A stretch of 64,000 nt of DNA from Anaerolineales bacterium (GCA_015075405.1 JABTUK010000002.1:868001-932000); one strand, 5' to 3'. Positions 8,462-16,709 are shown, counted from the first letter of the stretch. A program made the numbers and translations. Notes: generated by a model not told the origin, from the sequence alone.

Positions 8462-8546
8462 ATCCACTAAGAGTAATATTTACCATTGCCAGGTAAACCT
8501 TTTTTAGTGTACCACAGCTTACTTACCTTGACTAGTTTCGGCATCC

Positions 8547-9143
8547 TTACCATCCTGGAAAAAGCTTCCAGGTGCGGGCCATATAATCGCGGTAGACGTC
8601 GCCGAAAGCGGCTAACAAAAGCTGTTCTTCCAGGCGAATGCGGTAGGCAAAGGCCAGCAATAAGATAAGAGTAATCAGGGCCGCGCTGACCCAACTACCC
8701 AGGGCCAGGGCAAATCCAAGGGTCGCAATGGCGCCGCCTGTATAGGCTGGGTGGCGCAGCCAGCGGTAGGGACCAGCCGTTACCAATTGATGATCCACCT
8801 CCAGCGCCACTACCACCGAGAAGTATCGCCCCAGCACAACAACCGCCCACTCCCGCAAGGCAATCCCGGCCACCATCAATCCCAGGCCCAGGTATTGAGC
8901 CGCGCCAACCACCACGCCCCAATCGAGCACCCTTCCTATATAAGCCAGGCAGAAACAACCATAAACCGTTACAATCAGCAGCCAGTAAGAACCCCGGTCA
9001 CGGCTCTGGCCTGTCTGTCCCAGCCGGATTCCTTTGCCAATCAAGTGATTGACAAATTCCAAAAAGGCCCAGCCGCAGAAACAAAAAGCAAGCATCCAAC
9101 CAAAAAAAGGAGAGGGAAACCAGTGAAGGGGGATAAACGCCAT
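8547..9143 (-). CDS. Isoprenylcysteine carboxyl methyltransferase (ICMT)-family membrane protein
   Basis: A 198-residue integral membrane protein with about five hydrophobic segments. The C-terminal hallmark of the ICMT/PEMT-like family is clear: HQLVTAGPYRWLRHPAYTGG, a later membrane hairpin, and RIRLEEQLLLAAFGDVYRDY. Bacterial members bind SAM within the membrane; their substrates are mostly unknown. The start was placed at the ATG at 9143 because GGAG precedes it at proper spacing. The frame stays open about 89 codons further upstream, but those codons translate two palindromic repeats (9163-9213 and 9243-9336) and are not credible protein. It lies upstream of, and on the same strand as, the transcarboxylase operon, separated by about 350 bases. 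Confidence 0.8.
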   Translation of the reverse strand: MAFIPLHWFPSPFFGWMLAFCFCGWAFLEFVNHLIGKGIRLGQTGQSRDRGSYWLLIVTVYGCFCLAYIGRVLDWGVVVGAAQYLGLGLMVAGIALREWAVVVLGRYFSVVVALEVDHQLVTAGPYRWLRHPAYTGGAIATLGFALALGSWVSAALITLILLLAFAYRIRLEEQLLLAAFGDVYRDYMARTWKLFPGW

Positions 9144-9162
9144 TCTTGCTCCAGAATTGAAG

Positions 9163-9213
9163 CTGGAGTCCAAAGCAAGCTTTGGCTTTTCCAAACCAAG
9201 GTTTGGACTCCAA
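9163..9213. repeat. GGAGTCCAAAGC palindrome, copy 1
   Basis: CTGGAGTCCAAAGCAAGC and GTTTGGACTCCAA form the arms of a hairpin about 50 bases long. The family recurs at 13411-13457 and 32491-32528. It sits immediately upstream of the ICMT-like start codon, so it would be part of its leader or promoter. Confidence 0.85.
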
Positions 9214-9242
9214 TTTTCACCATCGCCGTTACTACTCAGCCT

Positions 9243-9336
9243 CATGTCATTTCGAGACCGAAGGTCGAGAGATCCCCAGGACGCAACGGTTAAAAGCGAG
9301 GTATTGGGGATTTTTCCCTGCGGTCGAAATGACATG
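9243..9336. repeat. Dispersed palindrome, TCATTTCGA family, copy 2
   Basis: CATGTCATTTCGA at the left and TCGAAATGACATG at the right, with inner arms GATCCCCA and TGGGGATT, form a near-complete hairpin of 94 bases. It fills the gap between the ICMT-like gene and the DUF5107 gene. The remainder of 9337-9443 shows nothing. Confidence 0.88.
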
Positions 9337-9443
9337 CCGGAGCAATTACCCAATCGCCCACTATTTTGGTCACACCCATCTGAATTGTACCGAAAAACCT
9401 CGAATTTCACAATCTATTTTTTAACCAAATGAGTACTCACCGC

Positions 9444-12335
9444 TTAATTACGCTCAAAAATAACCACCGCCACACCGCCCCGGCCAACCTCAACCGTAGT
9501 CGAAATATCCAGGCCGTCAGGGGCAAGCCGGTACTGCCCCGGAATCAGCGGCGCGAACTCGCAGAAATAGGGCCCGTACTCCGGTTTTGTCCCGGTCAGA
9601 CAGGTGGTCTGATAAGGATTGGGGTCATTCGTCACAATGGTCATCCGAACCGGCTGTCTGACCAGCCCTTCCACACTGACCCGGATCACGGCAAACCAGT
9701 TACCAGGGACGGTGATGTTCGTGGGAATCCGCACCCGCCAGCCTGGCGTCGGGGTCGGGGTTGAGGTAGCCGTAACGGTCGGAGATTCAGTGGCAGCCGG
9801 CGTCGGCTCAGACGGATCTGGCGATGAAATCGGCGTGGGGGTCAGGGTGGATGTCGGTTCTGGCGGGGTGGATGATGAAGTGGGCATTGGGGTCAGGGAT
9901 GGTTCGGGCGTGGATGAAGAAGTCGGCGTTGCGGTCAAGGTTGGAGGCAGTGGGGTTGCCGTTGGCGTATGAGTCGGGGTTGGGGTAAAGGATGGAGTAG
10001 GCGTTGGCGTCAAGGTAGCGGTGGCGATGGGCGATGAAGCCGGTTCGATCACGATTTCGGCTATGGTGCTGGCAGGCAGGTCAAAATCGAAGCGGGCCGA
10101 CAAACTGGGCACGGTCAGGCTGTACCGCCCTGGGGCCAGCGGCGCAAATTCCAGGGCATCCGGTCCATATTCCGGTTTGGAGCCGGTAAGAGAGGTAGCG
10201 CGCCAGTTCCAATTGACGGCGGCCAGCGTCACCGGTACTTGCCTTTGACCACTGACCCAAATGCGGGCAATGCTGGACCAGCCGGCAATCCGCACCGTGC
10301 GCCGGATCCGACCCGCCCAGGCCGAGACCGGAGTTAACGTTGGGGTGGCGGTACGGGTTGGAGTGGCCGTCGCCGTCGGCGAAGCAGTGGCTGTGGCTGA
10401 GGCCGTAGGAGAAGCCGTGGGCGTGGCCGAGGCGGTCGGCGTGGCGGTCCCACTGGGGCCGGGCGTGGGGCTGGCGGTAACAGTTGGTGAAGGGGTGGGC
10501 GTAATCGTTTGATTTTCCTCAAAAAGCACTTCGACGATGGAACTGGCCGGCACATTGACCCGAAAGCTGGTGTTCAAACCCTGGGGCGTAATCAGATATA
10601 CCCCGGCAGCCAACGGCGCAAACTCCAGCGCGTCAACCCCGTATTCTGGCTTGGAGCCAACATAGCCAACCGTCCGCCAGCTTCCATTTTCAACCGCAAT
10701 AGTTACGGGCAGCCCAATCTTGTTTCTCACCCAGATACGCACAATGCTGGACCAACCCTGGATAGGGATGGTGCGGAGCAGCCGGCCCTGCCAGGCCGAA
10801 CCCGGCGTCGAGGTTGGGCTGGGGCCGGGGGTGGGCGTTGCCATCGAACCGCCCTGATACTGATAAGCGCCCAGCACCGCCCCGCTGCTGTCGTAAACCA
10901 CCACGGCCATGTCGGCGGGATTCAAATTGGGCAGGGTCAGCCAGGGCGAGGCAAACGGTTGGCCCGGCTGGAGGGTGGCGCGGGCGTCGTACAGAACTTC
11001 GTTGCTGGTTCGGCGTAATAACAGGATACGGGCCTCAGGTGCGGTGCGGGTTACGGCCAGCCGCAGTCGAGTTTGCTCAGCGGTATCCTCCAGGCGCAGG
11101 GCCAGGCGGTCATTGGCCCAGGTCAGGCTGCCCAGCCCGGCTACGGGATACCAGCGCTCCTGCCAGCTTATAGAGGCGTGTGCCTCCAACCGGCGGGTGT
11201 CGGCAAAGGTGGGGGCGACGCCGCCGTGCATTTCCACATAGCTGGAGTTACCGTCGGTGTAGAGGTCGGGCGAAATGGCTTTGGTCCCGGAGCCAAAGGC
11301 AAAAAACTTGGCCCCCTGGACAATCCGGCTGTCGTAGGTACGCACCACGCCTTCGTCGTAAGCCTCGTCGTAGATGGCCTGAAAGTCGCCGGCTGCGCGC
11401 GGCCGCTGGAAAAAACCATACCATTCGCGCCAGTTGCCCAGCAAACTCCAATCAACGCTGTTGTGAACCGGCCAGCCGGCGGCGGACCAGGCTCCTGGCA
11501 AACGTCCGTCGCCGGTGGAGTGGACCGTCACTTCATTAGTCGGCATAATAATCCGCAGATAGGGACTCACCTGGTTGGCCGAGCCGGGGGCCAGCATGGC
11601 GTTTAGCCAGAATTTGTAATCAATGGGCTGGTTGGTCGGGTTTTCCAGGGTTGGGGCGACCTGAAAATAGGCCGCGTCATCGGGTAGGGTAATGGCTACT
11701 TTGGCCCGCAGCCTGTCCGGGGCCGTCGAGTCCCACACCTCCACCATTGCCCCATCGGCCAGGTCGGTCACTTTATAACTCCAGGGAATGCCCCATTCAT
11801 AGCCGTGCTCTTCCACCGGCAGCCCCCATTCCATGCCGCCGGCAGCCAGCCACCAGCCCATTTCGGGCGGTCCCCAGGGCGAGGGTTTCAGCACCGGGTT
11901 TTGATAAAATATGTTGTGGCCGGTGGGTTTGAAAAAAGCCTGGTAAATCCGCCCGCCGAGTTCGGGCATAACGCTTAACTTGAGATAATCATTTTCCAGA
12001 ACAATCAAATTGAACGTCCGGTTGACCAGCTTCCCGCCATCATATTTGCTGCGGTCGAGCCGGGCATAGGGGATATTATAAGTCGGGTTGACCAGGTAAC
12101 TGAGAGCCTGGTCAACCGGATGGGTCGGGATAGTAATGGTGGTATAGGAAACGGTAGTTTGACCGGCCGCGGGAGGCGCGACCGCTGCCTGGGCCGGGTA
12201 GGGCAGTCGAAGTGGGGTTAGAGCGCCATAGGCGGCAGCAGCGATAACCAAAATTGCCCCTACGATAAAGAACGGCGCTTTTAAGGAGGGATGAAGCCGA
12301 TTCAGCCAAAATCTTTGCCGATACTTTGTTTTCAT
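9444..12335 (-). CDS. Secreted DUF5107-domain protein with three C-terminal repeat modules
   Basis: A 963-residue exported protein. Residues about 15-50 carry a basic segment and a hydrophobic helix (FFIVGAILVIAAAAYGAL), a signal peptide or membrane anchor. Residues about 75-390 match the DUF5107 galactose-mutarotase-like fold (ENDYLKLSVMPELGGRIYQ; GGMEWGLPVEEHG..W). The C-terminal part has three copies of a module of about 95 residues (nucleotides about 10515-10800, 10050-10335 and 9447-9740). Each has a strand-rich start, a KPEYG..xxEFAPL core and a closing strand. Long Thr/Pro/Ser linkers separate the modules. The start was moved to the ATG at 12335 because the codons before it run through a terminator-like hairpin. 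A carbohydrate-related surface role is likely; catalysis is not shown. Confidence 0.78.
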   Translation of the reverse strand: MKTKYRQRFWLNRLHPSLKAPFFIVGAILVIAAAAYGALTPLRLPYPAQAAVAPPAAGQTTVSYTTITIPTHPVDQALSYLVNPTYNIPYARLDRSKYDGGKLVNRTFNLIVLENDYLKLSVMPELGGRIYQAFFKPTGHNIFYQNPVLKPSPWGPPEMGWWLAAGGMEWGLPVEEHGYEWGIPWSYKVTDLADGAMVEVWDSTAPDRLRAKVAITLPDDAAYFQVAPTLENPTNQPIDYKFWLNAMLAPGSANQVSPYLRIIMPTNEVTVHSTGDGRLPGAWSAAGWPVHNSVDWSLLGNWREWYGFFQRPRAAGDFQAIYDEAYDEGVVRTYDSRIVQGAKFFAFGSGTKAISPDLYTDGNSSYVEMHGGVAPTFADTRRLEAHASISWQERWYPVAGLGSLTWANDRLALRLEDTAEQTRLRLAVTRTAPEARILLLRRTSNEVLYDARATLQPGQPFASPWLTLPNLNPADMAVVVYDSSGAVLGAYQYQGGSMATPTPGPSPTSTPGSAWQGRLLRTIPIQGWSSIVRIWVRNKIGLPVTIAVENGSWRTVGYVGSKPEYGVDALEFAPLAAGVYLITPQGLNTSFRVNVPASSIVEVLFEENQTITPTPSPTVTASPTPGPSGTATPTASATPTASPTASATATASPTATATPTRTATPTLTPVSAWAGRIRRTVRIAGWSSIARIWVSGQRQVPVTLAAVNWNWRATSLTGSKPEYGPDALEFAPLAPGRYSLTVPSLSARFDFDLPASTIAEIVIEPASSPIATATLTPTPTPSFTPTPTHTPTATPLPPTLTATPTSSSTPEPSLTPMPTSSSTPPEPTSTLTPTPISSPDPSEPTPAATESPTVTATSTPTPTPGWRVRIPTNITVPGNWFAVIRVSVEGLVRQPVRMTIVTNDPNPYQTTCLTGTKPEYGPYFCEFAPLIPGQYRLAPDGLDISTTVEVGRGGVAVVIFERN

Positions 12336-12368
12336 AGCAAACTCGCTTGGGGAATTAGCTTCCCCGAT

Positions 12369-12422
12369 AAAAAAAGGGGCTGCCCTGGCCCAGTCAATTC
12401 TGGGTCCGTGACATCCCCTTTT
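12369..12422 (-). terminator. Terminator-like leader hairpin before the DUF5107 gene
   Basis: On the minus strand AAAAGGGG, an inner stem CCCAG..CTGGG and CCCC followed by seven T form a strong hairpin with a T-run. It lies about 33 bases before the start codon. In that position it would act as an attenuator or end upstream transcription; no regulatory ligand is recognisable. Confidence 0.6.
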
Positions 12423-12590
12423 CTTGCAGTTAACACGCGGTGAATCATTGTATCCAACCACCCGCGCCATCGCCGGTTAAAGCAGCCTGGATCGGCTGAT
12501 AAGTTTGTTAAATTTCGTTCTCGATTGAAGCTCGATTCTCCCCCATTATATCACTAACCAGGGGCAAAATCAATAGGGAGCATCTGGTGG

Positions 12591-12775
12591 GGTGCACCAA
12601 CGATCTGTTGGTGAATTTACTCGCCAGTCTTGGGGCGGAGCGTTTCAACGCTCCGCTGGTAATCGAAAACCCGTTGAAACAGGTTGAAATACAGCCGTTT
12701 AGTGCGTTTTGAACGCACTTTTTGTACCAGCCGATGATTTCAATCATCCAGCCAAAAACAAATCGTTCGTGCACC
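12591..12775. mobile_element. MITE-like element with GGTGCAC terminal inverted repeats
   Basis: The left end GGTGCACCAACGATCTGTT and the right end (complement GGTGCACGAACGATTTGTT) are inverted repeats with two mismatches in 19 bases. An 8-base direct repeat GCATCTGG lies at 12580-12587 and 12776-12783, resembling a target duplication, though three extra bases separate the left copy from the left arm. Inside are strong hairpins (GCGGAGCGTT/AACGCTCCGC; GTGCGTT/AACGCAC) and no credible gene. About 185 bases. Confidence 0.6.
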
Positions 12776-12800
12776 GCATCTGGCGCCAAAAATTAAGCTA

Positions 12801-12829
12801 TTGACATGCGCCCATGCCCCGGTTATAAT
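12801..12829 (+). promoter_or_regulatory. Consensus sigma-70 promoter
   Basis: TTGACA (12801-12806), a 17-base spacer and TATAAT (12824-12829) match both consensus boxes exactly. Transcription would start near 12836 and run through a palindromic element into the small Cys-rich protein gene at 13014. Confidence 0.75.
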
Positions 12830-12848
12830 AGTTATGTTTATTTTTAGC

Positions 12849-12961
12849 TATAGATGTTCAGAAAAACATTTTGAATCTGTAGGGGCGTACCCTTGCGGTC
12901 GCCCCTGGTGGGGCAGGCGCAAGGCCGTGCCCCTACCCAAAACATTATCTGAATATCTATA
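12849..12961. repeat. Nested palindromic element: TATAGATGTTCAGA ends around a GGGGC hairpin
   Basis: The outer arms TATAGATGTTCAGA and TCTGAATATCTATA are inverted repeats with one mismatch. The inner hairpin is GTAGGGGC (12879) with GCCCCTAC (ending 12936). The outer arm resembles the ends of the element at about 32590-32709. It lies in the leader between the consensus promoter and the next gene. Confidence 0.75.
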
Positions 12962-13013
12962 TTATTTAAACTTAATAGCCGGTGAAGCCGGGCCAAAGCA
13001 GGAATGGGAAACT

Positions 13014-13367
13014 ATGAGCGATCTTCCGCAGGTTTATGGCAAATATGATTTACTCTTTACGCCTCGTTTGATTGCCCGCTTGCGTAATTTGCGCGGCGAA
13101 GAATGGGCCAGGTTGGTTGACTCGTTGTCAACCTTGCCCGATACCCACCCCGACGCTTTGGCTTTTTGCTTGATGATGATTAATCTGGGCAGTTGCCTGA
13201 GTTGCGAAATGGACAGCTACCGCGCCCAACGGGGCTGCGCCGTCTGCGCCCAGCAAACCATCATCAGCTTTAAGGGCAGTGACAAACAACTGCTCAAACG
13301 CTATGAAAACGCCCAAAAAATGGTGGCTGAGCACTTTAACCAGTCTGACCTGAAGCGAGCCGCCTAA
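13014..13367 (+). CDS. Small conserved Cys-rich protein of unknown function
   Basis: A 117-residue soluble protein that I do not recognise. The start is placed at the ATG at 13014 (MSDLPQVYGKYD); earlier codons in this frame translate the promoter and a repeat. The C-terminal half has two Cys pairs, SCLSCE and GCAVCA, separated by 11 residues. They could bind zinc, a haem or an Fe-S cluster, or form disulfides. It is followed by a helix rich in Lys and Glu (KQLLKRYENAQKMVAEHF). It has its own strong promoter and a long leader, and lies upstream of, and on the same strand as, the membrane Fe-S oxidoreductase. A redox or metal role is only a guess. Confidence 0.65.
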   Translation: MSDLPQVYGKYDLLFTPRLIARLRNLRGEEWARLVDSLSTLPDTHPDALAFCLMMINLGSCLSCEMDSYRAQRGCAVCAQQTIISFKGSDKQLLKRYENAQKMVAEHFNQSDLKRAA

Positions 13368-13410
13368 ATCCAACGAGTGTAATCAAAATAAGTTGGCGAT
13401 TATAGAAACT

Positions 13411-13457
13411 GGAGTCCAAAGCTTGCTTTGGCTTTTCCAAAGCAAGCTTTGGACTCC
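13411..13457. repeat. GGAGTCCAAAGC palindrome, copy 2
   Basis: GGAGTCCAAAGC and GCTTTGGACTCC are perfect arms of a 47-base hairpin with further internal pairing. Same family as 9163-9213 and 32491-32528. Confidence 0.88.
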
Positions 13458-13520
13458 ATCTCCAACTTAACCGTCCGCCCACCCGTGCCTTTCATTAAAG
13501 AAAGCGCGCGGGTTTTTTGT

Positions 13521-13550
13521 TTGGCCCTGATTTCAGATTGTTGGTATAAT
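13521..13550 (+). promoter_or_regulatory. Probable promoter with extended -10
   Basis: TTGGCC, an 18-base spacer and TATAAT (13545-13550) preceded by TGG, an extended -10. It lies 86 bases before the Fe-S oxidoreductase start codon. Confidence 0.5.
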
Positions 13551-13560
13551 GTGGTGCGTT

Positions 13561-13613
13561 TAGAGATTAGAGATTGGAGATTTCAGAATAACAATCTCCA
13601 ATCTCTAATCTCC
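13561..13613. repeat. AGAGATT heptamer palindrome, copy 1
   Basis: Seven-base units (TAGAGAT, TAGAGAT, TGGAGAT) are followed by the complementary array (ATCTCCA, ATCTCTA, ATCTCC), giving a hairpin. Copies of the same family are at 51821-51878 and 57911-57964. Confidence 0.88.
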
Positions 13614-13636
13614 CAACCTAACCCATCGAGGAGTCA

Positions 13637-15670
13637 ATGCTGACCTTAATCGAGAAAATCTTATTTGCTGTGGCTGTACTGGCCTCGTTGTACTTCACCT
13701 ATGTTACTTTTAGTCGCATGGCGCGGGTAGTGCTGCGCGGCCAGGGCCGGCTCAACTTCGATGACCTGCCACAGCGCTTGTGGACCGGCTTGATCGCCCT
13801 GATCGGCCAGGGGCGGATTCTGCGCCACCGGCCCGTGACCTCGTTGTTCCACTTTGCCATTGCCTGGGGCTTTTTGTTTTATTTTCTGGTCAACGCCGTT
13901 GATGTCCTCGAAGGCTATTTGCCCGGTTTTCGCTTTCTGGGCGATACGACGGTGGGGGGTCTTTACCGCCTCCTGGCCGATGCGCTCAGTATAGGTGTCT
14001 TGATTGGCATGATTTATTTCCTGGTGCGACGATTTGTGGTCAAATCGCCGGTCTTGACCTACCACGATAACGTCAAACTGCATCCCAAAGTACCGACCGG
14101 CATCCCCAACGACTCGCTCATTGTCGGCGGCTTTATCCTCAGCCATGTCGGCTTTCGCTTTTTGGGCGCGTCCTTTCTGGTGGCCCAGGAGGGTGGCGAT
14201 CCCTGGCAGCCCTTTGCCAGTGCCGTCGCCACTTTATGGGCCGGACTGTCGCCGGGCGCGCAGGCCGCCGGTTGGCACGTCAGTTGGTGGATTGCCCTCG
14301 GCCTGATTCTGGCCTTTTTGCCCTACTTTCCCTACACCAAACACGCCCATCTATTCATCGGCCCCTTCAATTTTATGACCCGCCCGCAGCGCCGCGCTCT
14401 GGGCGCGCTCGACCCCATTGATTTCAACAACGAGAGCATCGAGCAGTTTGGCGTGGCCCGCCTGACCGACCTGCCCCAAACGCATATTGTTGACGCCTTT
14501 GCCTGTATCATGTGCAACCGCTGCCAGGATGCCTGCCCGGCCTATGTGACCGGCAAGGAGTTATCTCCTTCGGCCCTGGAAGTCAATAAGCGCTATCACA
14601 TCTGGGACGATATGACCGGGCTGGCCGCCGGCAAAGAGGACCCACTCACCCTGCTCGAATACGCCATCAGCGAGAGCGCGGTCTGGGCCTGTACCAGTTG
14701 CGGCGCGTGTGTGGAGGTCTGCCCTGTCGGCAACGAGCCGATGTTCGACATTCTCAATATCCGCCGCGACCAGGTGTTGATGAACAGCACTTTTCCGCAC
14801 GAACTCAAAGGGGCTTTTACCGGCATGGAGCGCAACGGCAACCCCTGGCAGATGGCCTCCGACCGGCTGGAGTGGACCAAATCCCTGCCCTTCAAAGTGC
14901 CGACGGTGGAAGAAAACCCCGATTTTGATGTGCTGTACTGGGTAGGCTGCGCCGGGGCATTTGACCCCAACGCTCAGGCCATTGCCCGCGCCATTGCCAC
15001 CGTACTCAATGCCGCCGGGGTGAACTTTGCCGTGCTGGGCAACAACGAAAGCTGCACCGGCGACGTGGCCCGCCGGGCCGGCAACGAATACCTCTTTTTT
15101 GAAATGGCCCAGGCCAACATCGAGCTGCTCAACTCGGTGGGGGCAGACCAGAAGCGCATTGTCACCGGCTGTCCTCACTGCCTGCACACCATCGGCCAAG
15201 AATACGCCGATTTCGGCGGCAATTACACCGTGCTGCACCACACCCAACTGCTGACCGAGTTGGTTGGCAGCGGCCGGCTCAAACTCTCCCCCCCTCAAGA
15301 GGGGGGGCAGGGGGGGGTCACTTTCCATGACCCCTGCTATCTGGGCCGCCACAACGGTATCTATGACTCACCCCGCGAGGCACTGGCCCAGGCCGGCCTG
15401 ACCCTGCTGGAGATGAACCGCCGCAAAAATAACTCCTTCTGCTGCGGCGCGGGCGGGGCGCAAATGTGGAAGGAAGAAGAACACGGTATGCAAGCAGTCA
15501 ACGCCAACCGCTACGCCGAAGCCAAAGCCACCGGCGCGGACACCCTGGCCATCGGCTGCCCCTTTTGCGCCCGCATGCTCAACGACGCCAACACCCAGGC
15601 CGGCAGTCCGATGAAGGTGAAGGATGTGGCTGAAATTGTGGCGGAGGCCATTACACAACATTCGGCCTAA
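13637..15670 (+). CDS. Membrane Fe-S oxidoreductase, FadF / ETF:quinone oxidoreductase type
   Basis: A 677-residue protein. Residues 1-245 form a NarI-like membrane domain with several helices and histidines suited to b-haem (H64, H72, H170, H214). Residues 285-365 carry two 4Fe-4S motifs (C290, C293, C296, C300 and C352, C355, C358, C362). Residues about 430-660 hold two CCG domains (YWVGCAG..GCPHC and HDPCYLGRHNG..CCGAGGAQMW..GCPFC) as in HdrD/GlpC. This order matches FadF-type proteins that pass electrons from ETF (acyl-CoA oxidation) to menaquinone at the inner membrane. The ribosome site GAGGAG is 5 bases before ATG. A G/C-rich palindrome at about 15287-15317 is translated in frame before the second CCG domain. 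etfAB are not in the window. Confidence 0.87.
   Translation: MLTLIEKILFAVAVLASLYFTYVTFSRMARVVLRGQGRLNFDDLPQRLWTGLIALIGQGRILRHRPVTSLFHFAIAWGFLFYFLVNAVDVLEGYLPGFRFLGDTTVGGLYRLLADALSIGVLIGMIYFLVRRFVVKSPVLTYHDNVKLHPKVPTGIPNDSLIVGGFILSHVGFRFLGASFLVAQEGGDPWQPFASAVATLWAGLSPGAQAAGWHVSWWIALGLILAFLPYFPYTKHAHLFIGPFNFMTRPQRRALGALDPIDFNNESIEQFGVARLTDLPQTHIVDAFACIMCNRCQDACPAYVTGKELSPSALEVNKRYHIWDDMTGLAAGKEDPLTLLEYAISESAVWACTSCGACVEVCPVGNEPMFDILNIRRDQVLMNSTFPHELKGAFTGMERNGNPWQMASDRLEWTKSLPFKVPTVEENPDFDVLYWVGCAGAFDPNAQAIARAIATVLNAAGVNFAVLGNNESCTGDVARRAGNEYLFFEMAQANIELLNSVGADQKRIVTGCPHCLHTIGQEYADFGGNYTVLHHTQLLTELVGSGRLKLSPPQEGGQGGVTFHDPCYLGRHNGIYDSPREALAQAGLTLLEMNRRKNNSFCCGAGGAQMWKEEEHGMQAVNANRYAEAKATGADTLAIGCPFCARMLNDANTQAGSPMKVKDVAEIVAEAITQHSA
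15287..15317. repeat. C7/G7 palindrome inside the Fe-S oxidoreductase gene
   Basis: CTCCCCCCCTCAAGAGGGGG continues into a second G-run (GCAGGGGGGG). It is translated in frame as SPPQEGGQGG between the two CCG domains, where a short linker would be expected. A similar C/G-run block is in queG (45631-45715). Confidence 0.75.
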
Positions 15671-15675
15671 CCAAA

Positions 15676-15740
15676 GAGGGAACTAATGGAACTAAAGGAA
15701 ATTTGAGTTCCCTCAGTTCCCTCAGTTCCTATGAGTTCCC
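15676..15740. repeat. GAGTTCCCT tandem/inverted array
   Basis: GAGGGAACTAATGGAACT at the left faces repeated CAGTTCCCT units at the right, forming an imperfect palindrome. It lies between the Fe-S oxidoreductase stop and the hydrolase start. Confidence 0.7.
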
Positions 15741-15756
15741 TTTTTTAAAGAAACTC

Positions 15757-16527
15757 ATGAACCTAAACTCTACCCTCCACAACCCCCACCTCCCTGGCGA
15801 TTCCTTCTTCTGGGCTGGGGGGCCAGTGGGCGTGCTGCTCTCACACGGTTGGACGGCGACGACGGCGGAAGTGCGTTTGCTGGCTCGCCATCTCCACGAA
15901 AAAGGCTACACCGTCTCCGGCCCGCTGCTGCCCGGCCACGGGGCCACCCCCGACGCCCTGGAACGCACCCGCTGGCCGGAGTGGACGGAAGCTATGACCG
16001 CCGCGTATCACCAGCTCGCCACCCGGTGCGAGCGTATTTTTGTCGGCGGGGAGTCAATGGGGGCGCTGCTGGCGCTTCACCTGGCCAGCGAACACCCGGA
16101 GATTGCCGGGATTCTGGCTTACGCCCCAGCCCTGGGTGTGCCCCGCATGACCAGCTTCAAAGCGCGCCTGGCCGCGCCTTTTATCCGCACCGTGCCCAAG
16201 CGCACCCTCCACTACGACGCCGACGGCCAATGGCAGGGTTACAAGGTTAATTCTATCCCTTCCCTGCTGCAACTGTTTCAACTCCAACGCCAGGTGCGGC
16301 GCCGCTTGAAAGATATTCAGCCGCCGCTGCTGATTGCGCAGGGTCGCCTGGACACGGTGATTGACCTGCGCGGCGTTGGCGTGCTTTATCGAGAGGTTGG
16401 CTCTTCGGTCAAAGAGCTGCACTGGTTGGAACACACCGGCCACCTGGTCATGCTCGACCACGAAATTGAGCAGGTCACGGCTCTGACCTTGAATTTTATA
16501 GACCGCTGCCTGGCGAGTGATTATTAG
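15757..16527 (+). CDS. Alpha/beta hydrolase (carboxylesterase / monoacylglycerol lipase-like)
   Basis: A 256-residue cytoplasmic hydrolase. VGVLLSHGWTATTAEVRLLA gives the oxyanion-loop region and LLPGHGATPD the cap approach. The nucleophile sits in the GESMG elbow. LIAQGRLDTVID supplies the acid and EHTGHLVMLD the histidine, completing a Ser-Asp-His triad. This matches the Est30/serine carboxylesterase group acting on short acyl or acylglycerol esters. The start is taken at MNLNSTLHNP (15757) since earlier codons translate a repeat array. It follows the Fe-S oxidoreductase on the same strand by 87 bases and could be co-transcribed. The exact substrate cannot be read. Confidence 0.85.
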   Translation: MNLNSTLHNPHLPGDSFFWAGGPVGVLLSHGWTATTAEVRLLARHLHEKGYTVSGPLLPGHGATPDALERTRWPEWTEAMTAAYHQLATRCERIFVGGESMGALLALHLASEHPEIAGILAYAPALGVPRMTSFKARLAAPFIRTVPKRTLHYDADGQWQGYKVNSIPSLLQLFQLQRQVRRRLKDIQPPLLIAQGRLDTVIDLRGVGVLYREVGSSVKELHWLEHTGHLVMLDHEIEQVTALTLNFIDRCLASDY

Positions 16528-16668
16528 TTTGACTCCCCCCTTTATCGAGCCTACAATAACCCGCAATGTTACCCATAGCAACGGTGATGCAAACAGTGGA
16601 AGACGGACCCGCGTCGCGTAGGAAGGGACACCTGTCCCGCCCCACGCCTGCCAACAAACTGATTCTCT

Positions 16669-16709
16669 AGCTCCCACCGGCAGGCTTGCTCCCCGCCTCC
16701 GGGAGCTAA
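16669..16709. repeat. TAGCTCCC hairpin
   Basis: TAGCTCCC and GGGAGCTA with an inner imperfect stem (CCGGCAGG..CCGCC) form a 41-base hairpin. It is followed by attctat rather than a T-run, so it is treated as a repeat. Confidence 0.5.

Noticed and set aside
9144..9410. An 89-codon N-terminal extension of the ICMT-like gene
   Set aside because: It translates two palindromic repeats, has no ribosome site, and the ATG at 9143 has GGAG at the right distance and begins the recognisable membrane protein.
12508..12789. A 93-codon minus-strand open frame
   Set aside because: It lies inside the MITE-like element, has no ribosome site and encodes nothing recognisable.
12801..13013. A longer N-terminus for the Cys-rich protein beginning at 12801
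   Set aside because: The supposed first codon is the -35 box of a perfect promoter and the codons run through a palindromic element.
14561..15352. A 263-codon open frame antisense to the Fe-S oxidoreductase
   Set aside because: Shadow of a clear ferredoxin/CCG-domain gene.
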